Part shown: positions 8,024 to 16,641 of the stretch, piece after piece
Layout: each line of letters begins with the position of its first letter
Position numbering within the stretch: position 1 is the stretch's first letter
From: CAVRRZ01 sp963723745
Lineage (GTDB): Bacteria; Actinomycetota; Actinomycetes; Mycobacteriales; Geodermatophilaceae
DNA: 64,000 nucleotides
Direction of reading: 5' to 3'
Assembly (NCBI GenBank): GCA_963723745.1
Contig: CAVRRZ010000001.1
Coordinates: 1,054,001-1,118,000 of the forward strand
The notes under the pieces: model-generated
What the model saw: only the letters and a program-made list of their open reading frames with translations
What the model was told of the DNA's origin: nothing
Database searches by the model: none
Made by a program: the position numbers and the translations under genes

Positions 8024-9804
8024 ATGTCGCCCCGGTCACCTTCCAGGTGCTGCGCGCCCGCCTGTCGGGCGTGGTGCAGGAGATGCAGTTCTCGCTGTTC
8101 CGCACCGGGTTCTCCACGATCATCCGCGAGTCGCAGGACGCCTCGTGCGCGTTCCTCGACCCGCAGGGCCGGGTGGTCGCGCAGCACGTCGTCCTCCCGC
8201 TGCACATCGGCGCTTTCCCGGCCTGCACTGCCGCCGTCCTCCGCGACTTCGGCGACGACCTGCGCGAGGGCGACGCCTACCTGATCAACCACACCTACGA
8301 GGGCGGCAGCCCGCACGCGCCGGACTTCTTCGTGATCTGCCCGGTGTTCGTCGACGGCGAGCTCCTCGGGTTCGCCGCCTCGATGGCGCACAAGGGCGAC
8401 ATCGGCGGCCCGGTGCCGGGCAGCTGCTCGGCGTCGGCCACCGAGATCTACAACGAGGGTCTGCACATGCCCGCCGTCCGCTACCAGCGCGACGGCGTGA
8501 CCAACCGCGACATCGAGGCGATCATCGCCGCGAACAGCCGCACCCCCGAGGTGGTGCTGGGCGACACCCGCGGCCAGCTCGGCTCGGTGCGGGTCGGCGA
8601 GCGTCGCCTGCACGAGATCGCCGAGAAGCACGGCCTGGCCGAGATCCGGGGCTACTTCGAGGACGTGCTGGCCGTGTCCGAGCAGCGAGTGCGCGACGCG
8701 CTGCGGCAGTGGCCGGACATGGAGGTGTCGGCCGAGCGGTTCGTCGACGACGACGGCATCGACCTCGAGCACTCGTTCCGGCTGCACGTGACGGTGCGCA
8801 AGACCGGCGACCGGATCGAGTTCGATTTCACCCAGAGCGACGACCAGACCCGCGGCCCGGCGAACATCCGCCCGCCGCTGCTGCGCGCGGCGTGCGCCTA
8901 CGTGGTCATCGCCCTGCTGGGCCCGGACACCTACGTCAACAGCGGGCTGCTCGACGCCATGGACATCACCACCCGTCCCGGCAGCGTCGTCGACCCGCAC
9001 TTCCCGGCGGCGGTCAACACCTACAACCCGACCGTGCACGCGGTGGTGGACGCGGTGTTCGACGCGATGAGCGCGATCGTGCCCGGCCGCGGCCGGGCCG
9101 ACGGCTGCGCCAGCCGGTCGTTCGTGATGAGCGGCGGCCGCGAGCCCGGCACGAAGAAGTACGTGCAATACGAGATCTTCGGCGGCGGCACCGGCGCGCT
9201 CAAGGACCGCGACGGCGTCAGCGGCTCGTCGGTCAACCACACCAACGGCAAGATCGCCCCGATCGAGATCGTCGAGAGCGAGTACACGGCGCGGGTGAAG
9301 CGCCTGGAGCTCATCCCCGACTCCGGCGGCGCCGGCCGGTTCCGCGGCGGCCTGGGCATCCTGCGCGAGTACGAGGTCGTGGAGCCGGCCCGGTTCTCGC
9401 TGCGCTCGACCCGGCACAAGGTCGCCCCCCTGGGGGTGGACGGCGGCCACCAGGGCCGGATCGGCCGGCTGACGGTCAACCCGGGGACGCCGGGGGAGCG
9501 GGTGCTGCCCTCGCGGTACTCTGACCTGCCGCTCGAGCCCGGCGACACCTTCCGGCTGGAGACCCCCGGCGGCGGTGGCTACGGCAACCCGCTGGAGCGC
9601 GACGTCGACGCCGTGATCGCCGACGTCGCCTCCGGCTACGTCTCCGAGGCCTCGGCGCGGGAGGACTACGGCGTCGTGGTCACCCGCGACGACGCCGGCC
9701 CCGTGGTGCTCGACCGCCCCGCCACCGAGCAGCTCCGCTACGAGAAGTCCCAGAACTCGCCGGTGCCCGTGCCGGCCCTCGCCCAGGAGGTAGGCGCCGA
9801 ATGA
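8020..9804 (+). CDS. hyuB: Hydantoinase/oxoprolinase family subunit B
   Basis: A 594-residue HyuB-type protein, the normal length for the family. Typical blocks are ESQDASCAFLD near residue 34, QHVVLPLHIGA near 54, AHKGDIGGPVPGS near 124, a Gly-rich SVNHTNGK stretch and the C-terminal TPGGGGYGNP. GTG 8020 is chosen because the homologous N-terminus (APVTFQVLRARL) starts there and it overlaps the hyuA stop. A TGA/ATG overlap with the following SDR gene continues the operon. Confidence 0.9.
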   Translation: MNVAPVTFQVLRARLSGVVQEMQFSLFRTGFSTIIRESQDASCAFLDPQGRVVAQHVVLPLHIGAFPACTAAVLRDFGDDLREGDAYLINHTYEGGSPHAPDFFVICPVFVDGELLGFAASMAHKGDIGGPVPGSCSASATEIYNEGLHMPAVRYQRDGVTNRDIEAIIAANSRTPEVVLGDTRGQLGSVRVGERRLHEIAEKHGLAEIRGYFEDVLAVSEQRVRDALRQWPDMEVSAERFVDDDGIDLEHSFRLHVTVRKTGDRIEFDFTQSDDQTRGPANIRPPLLRAACAYVVIALLGPDTYVNSGLLDAMDITTRPGSVVDPHFPAAVNTYNPTVHAVVDAVFDAMSAIVPGRGRADGCASRSFVMSGGREPGTKKYVQYEIFGGGTGALKDRDGVSGSSVNHTNGKIAPIEIVESEYTARVKRLELIPDSGGAGRFRGGLGILREYEVVEPARFSLRSTRHKVAPLGVDGGHQGRIGRLTVNPGTPGERVLPSRYSDLPLEPGDTFRLETPGGGGYGNPLERDVDAVIADVASGYVSEASAREDYGVVVTRDDAGPVVLDRPATEQLRYEKSQNSPVPVPALAQEVGAE

Positions 9805-10556
9805 GCTCGCTGGCCGGAAAGGTCGCCGTCGTCACCGGTGGCGGTCGCAACGTCGGTGAGGCGATCGCCGTCCGCTTCGCCCGCGAGGGCGCGAAGGTCG
9901 CCGTCGTCGACCTCGACCGCGACCGCGCGCAGCACACCGTCGACCTCGTCGAGAAGGAGGCGCCCGGCGCGGGTGCGGCCTTCGTCTGCGACGTGTCGGA
10001 CAAGGACTCGGTCCAGAAGATGGCCGCGGCGGTCGTCGAGACCTTCGGCGGCGTCGACGTCCTGGTCAACAACGTCGCCATCACCGACCGCGGCGCCACC
10101 GTGCTCGACCTCGACGAGGACGAGTGGGACCGCGTGCTCAAGGTGACGCTCACCAGCGTGTTCCTGTGCACCAAGTACGTGGGCAAGGCGATGGTCGAGA
10201 CCGGCCGCGGCGGCTCGGTCATCAACATCGGGTCGACGTCCGGGTACCGGGCACGGCCGAACGCCACCGCGTACCCGGCCGCGAAGGCCGCCGTCATCAA
10301 CCTGACCCGGTCCTTCGCCGCGCAGCTGGCGCCCTACGGCATCCGGGCCAACTCGGTGACGCCGAACAAGGTGGGCTCGCCGGTCGGTCAGGACGTCGAG
10401 CCCGAGGACCGCAAGCGCAGGAACCTCGTCGGGCGAGGCGCGCAGCCGGTCGACATCGCCAACGCGGTGCTGTTCCTGGCCTCCGACGAATCAGGTTTCA
10501 TCGACGCCACCGACCTGCTGGTCGACGGCGGCGTGCTGCACGGACCGATGGACTGA
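9801..10556 (+). CDS. SDR-family oxidoreductase
   Basis: A 251-residue classical short-chain dehydrogenase. The cofactor motif appears as TGGGRNVGE near residue 12, the NNVA segment near 90, and the catalytic residues are Ser near 145, Tyr158 and Lys162 (YPAAK). The C-terminus has the usual substrate loop and LLVDGG. The Asp at the end of beta-2 (VVDLDRD) favours NAD(H). It overlaps hyuB by ATGA and lies between the hydantoinase and nitrile hydratase genes, which suggests an alcohol/ketone step in the same pathway. Confidence 0.88.
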   Translation: MSSLAGKVAVVTGGGRNVGEAIAVRFAREGAKVAVVDLDRDRAQHTVDLVEKEAPGAGAAFVCDVSDKDSVQKMAAAVVETFGGVDVLVNNVAITDRGATVLDLDEDEWDRVLKVTLTSVFLCTKYVGKAMVETGRGGSVINIGSTSGYRARPNATAYPAAKAAVINLTRSFAAQLAPYGIRANSVTPNKVGSPVGQDVEPEDRKRRNLVGRGAQPVDIANAVLFLASDESGFIDATDLLVDGGVLHGPMD

Positions 10557-10568
10557 CGGGAGTCGAGC

Positions 10569-10949
10569 ATGAGGTTCTCCAACGTCGGCGGTGTCCAGGG
10601 CTTCGGCCCGATCGACACCTCCGACAACTACCAGCCCTTCGACTGGGTCTGGCAGGCCCGCGTGTGGGCGATCAACAACGTGGTGCCCACGCGCTACGGG
10701 CACCGCGGCGACGAGAAGCGTGACCTGGGCGAGCAGTTGCCCGCCGAGGTGCAGATGAGCCAGGGCTACTACGAGCGCTGGCTGACCCGGCTGGAGCAGA
10801 TGCTCGTCGAGGACGGCGTGCTCGCGCCGGGTGAGCTCGACGCGGAGGTCGCGAAGGTCGAGGCGCAGCTGGCCGAGTCGGGGGGAGGTCACCGGGAATG
10901 GCACGAGGAGAGCGGTTCCGCCCAGCGTTGGGCGACCACGTACGAGTGA
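10569..10949 (+). CDS. Nitrile hydratase beta subunit, N-terminal half
   Basis: A 126-residue protein matching only the N-terminal domain of nitrile hydratase beta: NVGGVQGFGPI at residue 5, then FDWVWQARVWA and a helical stretch with SQGYYERWLTRLEQMLVE. The C-terminal barrel is encoded separately by the next gene. Separate beta halves are known in thiocyanate hydrolase and in the three-subunit toyocamycin nitrile hydratase. A GGGAG ribosome site precedes the ATG. The gene overlaps the next one by 52 bp in a different frame, so the two halves cannot be a simple in-frame fusion. Confidence 0.82.
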   Translation: MRFSNVGGVQGFGPIDTSDNYQPFDWVWQARVWAINNVVPTRYGHRGDEKRDLGEQLPAEVQMSQGYYERWLTRLEQMLVEDGVLAPGELDAEVAKVEAQLAESGGGHREWHEESGSAQRWATTYE

Positions 10950-11191
10950 GCACCGCCGACCCCGACGAGTTCCGTCGGGTGCCGGGGTACCTGCGCGGGC
11001 AGGTCGGCGAGGTCGTGGGGGAGTGCGGCGAGAAGCCGCTGCCGCGGGGTTACGGCGTCGGCGAGATCTTCGACGAGCCCGAACCGGTGCTCGTCGTGCG
11101 CTTCGATGCCGAGCAGATCTTCGGAGAGACGGCTCGCGGCTCCTGGGTGCACGCGGACCTGTGGGTGACCAACCTGGAAGAGGTGTCATGA
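10898..11191 (+). CDS. Nitrile hydratase beta subunit, C-terminal half
   Basis: A 97-residue protein with the SH3-like C-terminal domain of nitrile hydratase beta (LGDHVRVS near residue 12, GYLRGQVGEV near 30, YGVGEIF near 54, VRFDAEQIFGE, ending HADLWVTNLEEV). It starts inside the preceding gene with a GGGAGG site and its stop overlaps the alpha gene start (ATGA). With its neighbours it forms a three-polypeptide enzyme like thiocyanate hydrolase. Confidence 0.82.
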   Translation: MARGERFRPALGDHVRVSTADPDEFRRVPGYLRGQVGEVVGECGEKPLPRGYGVGEIFDEPEPVLVVRFDAEQIFGETARGSWVHADLWVTNLEEVS

Positions 11192-11796
11192 GCGACGCGA
11201 AGAACGACCGCATCAACCGCCGCGTGGCGGTCCTGGAGCGGTTGCTCGAGGAGAGAGGCGCGCTCGAGCCCGGTGAGCTCGACGAGCGCATCGACCGGTT
11301 CGTGGAGCGGGCGATGCCGCTGAACGGGGCGCGCCTGGTCGCCCGGGCCTGGCTGGACGAGGGCTTCAAGAAGGCGCTGATGGAGGACGCCGGCTCGGCC
11401 GCCGCCTCCCTGGGCATGCCGGTCGCGCCCAACGGCCACGACGAGGTCGACCTGCGGATCGTCGAGAACACCGCGGACGTGCACAACGTCATCGTGTGCA
11501 CGCTGTGCTCCTGCTACCCGCTGCGGCTGCTGGGCACCCCGCCGACCTGGTACAAGGCCGCGGCCTACCGGTCCCGGGTGGTGCGCGAGCCGCGTGCCGT
11601 GCTGGAGGAGTTCGGCCTGCACATCGACGAGGACCGCACGATCACGGTCTGGGACTCGACCTCGCACGTGCGGTACATGGTGCTGCCCCGCCGTCCGGAG
11701 GGCACCGAGGGCATGAGCGAGGACGAGCTGGCCGCACTCGTCCGGCGGGACGCGCTGATCGGCGTCGCCGAGGTCCCCGCCCCGGTCCGCGCCTAA
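11188..11796 (+). CDS. Nitrile hydratase alpha subunit, cobalt type
   Basis: A 202-residue metal-binding subunit. The claw motif is VCTLCSCY with Cys104, Cys107, Ser108 and Cys109; Thr in CTLCSC is typical of Co(III) enzymes, while iron enzymes have Ser. In the family two of the Cys are oxidised after translation and the enzyme hydrates nitriles to amides (or thiocyanate in the SCNase branch). The RVVREPRAVLEEFG segment is also typical. No separate cobalt chaperone gene follows, which is unusual; another protein may supply the metal. It ends the operon and is followed by palindrome 11804-11829. Confidence 0.9.
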   Translation: MSDAKNDRINRRVAVLERLLEERGALEPGELDERIDRFVERAMPLNGARLVARAWLDEGFKKALMEDAGSAAASLGMPVAPNGHDEVDLRIVENTADVHNVIVCTLCSCYPLRLLGTPPTWYKAAAYRSRVVREPRAVLEEFGLHIDEDRTITVWDSTSHVRYMVLPRRPEGTEGMSEDELAALVRRDALIGVAEVPAPVRA

Positions 11797-11803
11797 CCAG
11801 AAT

Positions 11804-11829
11804 CCGGCCCTTATGGCCATAAAGGCCGG
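11804..11829. terminator. Intergenic palindrome, family A
   Basis: A 26-bp imperfect palindrome with the core CCCTTATGGCCATAAAGG starts 7 nt after the nitrile hydratase alpha stop. One arm differs by a base from the perfect copies at 4931 and 31953. Confidence 0.65.
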
Positions 11830-11859
11830 TCGGGGTTCGTGTCGGCCCGATCGCTGATC

Positions 11860-11898
11860 GTGAGAGGCCCAGAGCCGTGTCGGTTCTGGGCCTCTCAC
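11860..11898 (+). terminator. Strong hairpin terminator
   Basis: A 17-bp stem (GTGAGAGGCCCAGAGCC paired with GGTTCTGGGCCTCTCAC, one G-T wobble) with a 5-nt loop. It lies in the 339-bp gap between the nitrile hydratase operon and the next DUF6282 gene. The rest of that gap, to 12135, must hold a promoter; a TTGACC box at 12014 is the only candidate I see. Confidence 0.75.
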
Positions 11899-12135
11899 GT
11901 GCGGTCGAACCACCCCGTCGCGTTCGGCGGCGCGATGCAGCCTCGGATCCGGGCAGTTCCGCTATCGAGATCGCATCGCAACCGAAGGCATCCTCCCGGT
12001 GCCTGTCGAGGTGTTGACCCTGGCTAATGATCTCTGCCACGATTGGGTCAATGGTCAGTCCGTTCCGCTCGCCAGGTCGCAACGTGCGGCGAGCGGGCGC
12101 GGAGATCCCCTCACGGCACTCCCGGGAGTTCACCC

Positions 12136-13056
12136 ATGCCTGACGGCCGAACCCGCACGGTCTACGACGAGCTGCTCGTCGGCACCGTCGACCTGCACTG
12201 CCACGTCGACCTCGAGTTCTCGCAGCACGCGTTCCGCAAGGCGCTGCCCGAGTGGGAGTGGCTGCCGCGGGCCGAGGCGGTCGGCATGCGCGGCGTCGTC
12301 CTCAAGTCGCACCTGTGGCCGTCGGTCACCGCCGCGCCGTTCCTGGCCCAGCTCTACGTCGGCGAGGTCGAGGTGCACACGAGCATCACGCTGAACTCGA
12401 CCGTCGGCGGCCTGGACCCGTGGCCGGTCGAGGCCGCCGCGCAGATGGGAGCCAGTGCCGTCTTCTTTCCCACCTGGGGCTCGCGCAACGACCGCGAGCG
12501 GGGCGGGTTCCACCGGCGGCTGGCCGAGCACTTCGCCACGTTCGACGCGCAGCGCCTGTCGACCCTCACGATCGCCGACGGGTCCGGCGGGATGATCGAT
12601 GCCGCGCACGAGATCCTGCGGCTGGCCGCCGAGTACGACCTGATGCTGAGCACCGGCCACCTGTCCACGCAGGAGGCGCTGCTCCTGGCCGGCGAGGCGA
12701 AGAAGGTCGGCTTCGACCGGTTGGTGTTCGGCCACCCGCTGTCGGGGTCGATCGGCGCCTCGCACGAGGCCGTCGAGGAGGCCGCGAAGCTCGGCGCGTT
12801 CATCGAGGTGTGCTGGCCGACGATCTCGCCGGGCCGGCACGACCCGGCGGAGGTCGTCGCGCTGATGAAGCGGGTCGGCGCCGAGCACTTCGTGCTGACC
12901 AGCGACTTCTTCGCCGGCAACCAGCCGGCGCCCTCCGACCTGATGCGCCTGCTCCTCGGCGTGCTCCACGACTCCGGCCTCTCCCAGGAGGAGATCCGGC
13001 TCGCCGCGGCCAGTAACCCGGCCGCGCTCCTCGGCATGACCGCGATGGCGACCTGA
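12136..13056 (+). CDS. DUF6282-like amidohydrolase-fold protein
   Basis: A 306-residue protein, the complete paralogue of the gene cut at the left edge. The start of the barrel has DLHCHVDLEF near residue 18, the HxH pattern of amidohydrolases, followed by LKSHLWP near 56, STGHLS near 172, GHPLS near 198 and TSDFFAG near 255. These His and Asp residues could hold one or two metals. It probably hydrolyses a small C-N or C-O bond, but no member function is established to my knowledge. The start is ATG 12136 with a GGGAG site 8 nt upstream. It is followed by a TctC receptor gene 47 bp downstream, probably in the same operon. Confidence 0.85.
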   Translation: MPDGRTRTVYDELLVGTVDLHCHVDLEFSQHAFRKALPEWEWLPRAEAVGMRGVVLKSHLWPSVTAAPFLAQLYVGEVEVHTSITLNSTVGGLDPWPVEAAAQMGASAVFFPTWGSRNDRERGGFHRRLAEHFATFDAQRLSTLTIADGSGGMIDAAHEILRLAAEYDLMLSTGHLSTQEALLLAGEAKKVGFDRLVFGHPLSGSIGASHEAVEEAAKLGAFIEVCWPTISPGRHDPAEVVALMKRVGAEHFVLTSDFFAGNQPAPSDLMRLLLGVLHDSGLSQEEIRLAAASNPAALLGMTAMAT

Positions 13057-13103
13057 TCGCGGCCCGGCCGATCGACCCCACCCATTCCCGACCTGAAACG
13101 GAC

Positions 13104-14168
13104 ATGATGAAGCAACGCACCCCCCGATCCGGCGCCGCGGTCCGCGCGCTGGTCCCGCTCGTCGGCCTGGTCGCCGCCGGCTGCAGCAGTGGCGACGACG
13201 GAGCTTCGGCAGCCGGAGACGGCGCGGCCGAGGGCGGCTCCTGCTACGAGGGCGAGACCGCCACGTTCGTCGTCCCCTACGCGCCCGGCGGTGGCTACGA
13301 CACCATCGCCCGCGCGGTGGCGCCGGCTCTGGAGGACGAACTCGGTGCCACGGTGGTGGTCGAGAACCAGCCCGGGGCGGGCGGCCTGACCGCGGCGAAC
13401 ACGCTGTTCACCGAGGAGGCCGACGGGCTGACTTTCGCGATCCTGCCCAGCGTCGGCATTCTCGGGGCGTCGCTCGCCGGCGCGGGGGGCGCCGCGTTCG
13501 ACCCGCTGGACTTCAGCTTCGTCGCCCGCGTCGCGGCCGACGAGCGCCTGCTGACCGTGAGCCCGTCGAGCGGGATCGAGACCCTCGACGACCTCCTGGA
13601 CAAGGGCGACGTGCGGTTCTCCAGCACCGGCCCCGGAGGCGCCGACCACGTCGACGCCACGGTCGTGTCGGCGATCTTCGGCCTCGACGGCGGAGTGGTC
13701 AGCGGCTTCGCCGGCTCGGGGGAGACCTACTTGGCGGTGACCTCGGGTGACGTGGACGCGGTGATCAGCAGCGTGGCCGGCCAGTTGTCCAACGTCGCCG
13801 CCGGTGACCTCCTCCCGGTCATCTCGGTGGGGGCGGAGCGGGTGCAGGACCTGCCCGAGGTGCCGGCGCTGCTCGAGTTCGAGCTCGACGAGGAGCAGCG
13901 CGAGCTGGCCGAGGCGCATTCGCGGCTGCAGCAGGCCGGACGCGCCGTCGTCGCCCCGCCCGGCGTGCCGGAGGCCTGCGTCGGCGAGCTGGAGGCCGCC
14001 TTCGAGGCCGCGACCCAGGACCCGGAGGTCCTGGAGCTGCTGGCCCGGTCGGACGAGCGGCTGTCCTTCCTCGCGGGCGATGAGCTCGCCGAGGTCTACC
14101 GCACCGTGCTCGAGGAGTCGCCGGAGCAGTACGTCGAGCTGCTGAGCGAGGCCTTCGCGGGCCAGTGA
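13104..14168 (+). CDS. TctC-family substrate-binding lipoprotein
   Basis: A 354-residue tripartite tricarboxylate transporter receptor. The N-terminal signal ends in lipobox LVAAGC with Cys27, followed by an acidic Gly/Ala linker. Family blocks VVPYAPGGGYD near residue 55, VVENQPGAGG near 85 and STGPGGADHVD are present. It binds an organic acid outside the membrane for a TctA/TctB pair; the only pair here is at 25481-27687. There are two more TctC genes in the island (17438, 32003), each different enough to suggest different ligands. Confidence 0.9.
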   Translation: MMKQRTPRSGAAVRALVPLVGLVAAGCSSGDDGASAAGDGAAEGGSCYEGETATFVVPYAPGGGYDTIARAVAPALEDELGATVVVENQPGAGGLTAANTLFTEEADGLTFAILPSVGILGASLAGAGGAAFDPLDFSFVARVAADERLLTVSPSSGIETLDDLLDKGDVRFSSTGPGGADHVDATVVSAIFGLDGGVVSGFAGSGETYLAVTSGDVDAVISSVAGQLSNVAAGDLLPVISVGAERVQDLPEVPALLEFELDEEQRELAEAHSRLQQAGRAVVAPPGVPEACVGELEAAFEAATQDPEVLELLARSDERLSFLAGDELAEVYRTVLEESPEQYVELLSEAFAGQ

Positions 14169-14174
14169 CCGGTC

Positions 14175-14206
14175 GGCCGGGCGGGCGTCCAGCCGCCCGC
14201 CCGGCC
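14175..14206 (+). terminator. Hairpin terminator after TctC
   Basis: An 11-bp GC-only stem (GGCCGGGCGGG paired with CCCGCCCGGCC) with a 10-nt loop, 6 nt after the stop codon. Confidence 0.7.
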
Positions 14207-14244
14207 GCCGCCTCGACCTTGTGTCGTACCGCACAAAGAGCATA

Positions 14245-14255
14245 TGGTCCTACCA
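14245..14255. promoter_or_regulatory. FadR/GntR-type operator TGGT-CCT-ACCA
   Basis: A perfect dyad (TGGTCCTACCA) 75 bp before the aldehyde dehydrogenase start; the flanks are ATA and ATG. It belongs to the set of six related sites in the island. Confidence 0.65.
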
Positions 14256-14329
14256 ATGATCCTTAGGTCGGCGAACGGTCGACGACACGCACCGGATGAC
14301 CAGCACGGACGAGACAGAACGGTGGATGC

Positions 14330-15784
14330 ATGACCCAGGAAACCCAGGTCCCCTTCCGCGGAATGCTGATCGGCGGTGAGCTGGTCGAGGCCACCGGTGG
14401 CGCGACGCTCGAGTCGGTCAACCCGGCCACCGAGGAGGTCATCGGCCGCGTGCCGGACGCCTCCGCGGAGGACGTCGACCGCGCCGTCCAGGCCGCGCTG
14501 CAGGCCGGCCAGGCCTGGCGGGAGCGGCCGTGGCAGCAGCGCGCCAAGGTGCTGCGCGAGTACGGCCGGATCCTCGAGGAGAACCTCGAGGAGCTCGCGC
14601 ACCTGGACGCGATCGACTCCGGCAACCCGATCAGCAGCATGCGCGCCGACGTGCAGGGTGCCGTCGGCGAGATCAACTACTTCGCGGGCATCGCGGGCGA
14701 GACCAAGGGGCGCACCGTCCCCAGCGGCCCGGACGCGCTGACCTTCACCGAGTTCGTGCCCTACCCGGTGGTCGCTCGGATCGTGCCGTTCAACCACCCG
14801 ATCAAGTTCGCCGCCGCGAAGTCGGCCGCGCCGCTGGCCGCCGGATGCCCGGTGATCGTGAAGCCGGGCGAGCAGACGTCGCTGTCGGCGCTGCGGTTCG
14901 GCGAGCTGGTCAAGGACCTGTTCCCGGCCGGCGTCTTCAACGTGCTCACCGGCAACGGGGCGACGGCGGGGGCGGCGCTGGCCGGTCACCCGCAGGTGCC
15001 GCGGGTCGCGTTCACCGGCAGCGTCGCCACCGGTCAGCGCGTGGCCGCGCTGGGCAACGAGCAGATCAAGCACCTGAGCCTGGAGCTCGGCGGCAAGAAC
15101 CCGCTGATCGTCTTCCCGGACGCCGATATCGCCACCACGGCCAAGGCCGCCGTCGCCGCGATGAACCTGGCCCGATGCATGGGCCAGTCGTGCGGGTCCG
15201 CGTCGCGGATCTTCGTGCACGAGAGCGTCAGCGACGAGTTCCTGGCCAACCTCGTCGACGCCGTCAGCGCGCTGAAGGTCGGCGACCCGATGGACGACGA
15301 CACCGACATGGGCCCCCTGGCCTTCCGGTCGCACTACGAGAAGGTCACCGGCCTGATCGCCAGCGGCGTCGAGGACGGCGCGAAGCTGCTCTACGGCGGC
15401 GGTCGCCCCGCGGGCCTGGACACCGGCTTCTACGTCGAGCCGACCGTGTTCGCCCAGGTGGACATGGGCATGCGGATCGCCCGGGAGGAGATCTTCGGCC
15501 CGGTCATGAGCGTGCTCACCTGGACCGACTACGAGGACATGCTCGAGCAGGTCAACAGCCTGCCGCTGGGCCTGACCGGCAACATCTGGACCAACGACAT
15601 CTCGCTGGCACTGCGCACGGCGCGGCGCATCCAGTCGGGCTACATCTCGATCAACGGCACGGGCAAGCGCCCGATCGGCTCGCCGTTCGGCGGGTTCAAG
15701 CAGAGCGGCATCGGCAAGGAGAGTGCATTGGACGAACTGTTGAGCTACGGCCGTGAGCAGTCGGTGACGGTGACGCTGCGATGA
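14330..15784 (+). CDS. NAD(P)-dependent aldehyde dehydrogenase
   Basis: A 484-residue ALDH-superfamily enzyme of normal length. Oxyanion Asn156 lies in PFNHP, Lys178 in VIVKPGEQ, the glycine motif FTGSVATG near 228, catalytic Glu252 in LELGGKN and the nucleophile Cys288 in MGQSCGSA. It oxidises an aldehyde to an acid in the cytoplasm. It overlaps the next SDR gene by ATGA, and together they fit a two-step alcohol to aldehyde to acid conversion. The substrate is unknown. Confidence 0.92.
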   Translation: MTQETQVPFRGMLIGGELVEATGGATLESVNPATEEVIGRVPDASAEDVDRAVQAALQAGQAWRERPWQQRAKVLREYGRILEENLEELAHLDAIDSGNPISSMRADVQGAVGEINYFAGIAGETKGRTVPSGPDALTFTEFVPYPVVARIVPFNHPIKFAAAKSAAPLAAGCPVIVKPGEQTSLSALRFGELVKDLFPAGVFNVLTGNGATAGAALAGHPQVPRVAFTGSVATGQRVAALGNEQIKHLSLELGGKNPLIVFPDADIATTAKAAVAAMNLARCMGQSCGSASRIFVHESVSDEFLANLVDAVSALKVGDPMDDDTDMGPLAFRSHYEKVTGLIASGVEDGAKLLYGGGRPAGLDTGFYVEPTVFAQVDMGMRIAREEIFGPVMSVLTWTDYEDMLEQVNSLPLGLTGNIWTNDISLALRTARRIQSGYISINGTGKRPIGSPFGGFKQSGIGKESALDELLSYGREQSVTVTLR

Positions 15785-16563
15785 CCGCCGTCGAGAAGGA
15801 CCGGTCCATCGCGGACGCCGTCGTCGTCATCACCGGCGCCGCGCACGGCATCGGTGCGGCCTACGCCCGTCGGCTCGTGGCCGACGGCGCCGCCGTCGTC
15901 GTCGTCGACCTCGACGGCGAGGGTGCGGAGAAGCTGGCCGCCGAGCTGCGCGACGGCGGCGGGCGGGCGCTGGCCTTCCGCGCCGACGTCTCCAGCGAGG
16001 ACGACCTCAAGTCGATGGTCGACGCGACCCTCGCCGAGTTCGGCACCATCACCGGCCTGGTCAACAACGCCGCGGTGTTCTCGGTCGTCCCCATGTCGCG
16101 GGCGCCGTTCGACGAGATCTCGCTCGACGAGTGGGACCTGATGATGCGGGTCAACGTCCGCGGGACCTGGCAGGTCTCCAAGGCCGTCATCCCGGCGATG
16201 CGCGAGGCCGGCTACGGCAAGATCGTCAACATCTCCTCGGGGACGGCGCTCAAGGGCTCGGCCAGCCGCATCCACTACGTGTCGTCGAAGGCGGCCATCC
16301 TCGGGTTCACCAAGGTGCTCGCCCGCGAGGTGGGCGGCGACGGCATCCGGGTCAACTGCGTGGCGCCGGGCAGCACCCTGTCGGAGGAGTCGCCGGACGA
16401 GTCGACGATCGCCTACCGCAACACGCAGGTCGGCGGCCGCGCGATCCAGCGGGTCATGCTGCCCGACGACGTCGTCGGGGCGGTGCGGTTCATGCTCGGC
16501 CCGGAGAGCGACTTCGTCACCGGCCAGACCCTGGTGGTCGACGGCGGCAGCCACATGCACTGA
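15781..16563 (+). CDS. SDR-family oxidoreductase
   Basis: A 260-residue classical SDR. The cofactor motif TGAAHGIG lies at residue 18, NNAA near 96, and the catalytic Ser153, Tyr166 and Lys170 (YVSSK) are present. VVDLDGE after beta-2 suggests NAD(H). It is coupled to the aldehyde dehydrogenase gene by a 4-bp overlap. It differs clearly from the SDR at 9801, so the two probably act on different intermediates. Confidence 0.88.
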   Translation: MTAVEKDRSIADAVVVITGAAHGIGAAYARRLVADGAAVVVVDLDGEGAEKLAAELRDGGGRALAFRADVSSEDDLKSMVDATLAEFGTITGLVNNAAVFSVVPMSRAPFDEISLDEWDLMMRVNVRGTWQVSKAVIPAMREAGYGKIVNISSGTALKGSASRIHYVSSKAAILGFTKVLAREVGGDGIRVNCVAPGSTLSEESPDESTIAYRNTQVGGRAIQRVMLPDDVVGAVRFMLGPESDFVTGQTLVVDGGSHMH

Positions 16564-16588
16564 GCGTCCGCGCTCGATCGTCCGATCA

Positions 16589-16618
16589 CCCCGGGCCGGG
16601 GCTCCCCCCGGCCCGGGG
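16589..16618 (+). terminator. Hairpin between SDR and isochorismatase genes
   Basis: A perfect 12-bp stem (CCCCGGGCCGGG paired with CCCGGCCCGGGG) with a 6-nt loop. It may attenuate rather than fully stop transcription, because the next gene starts only 23 bp later without an obvious promoter. Confidence 0.65.
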
Positions 16619-16641
16619 TTCGACCTGCCTGAGGAGCTTCG

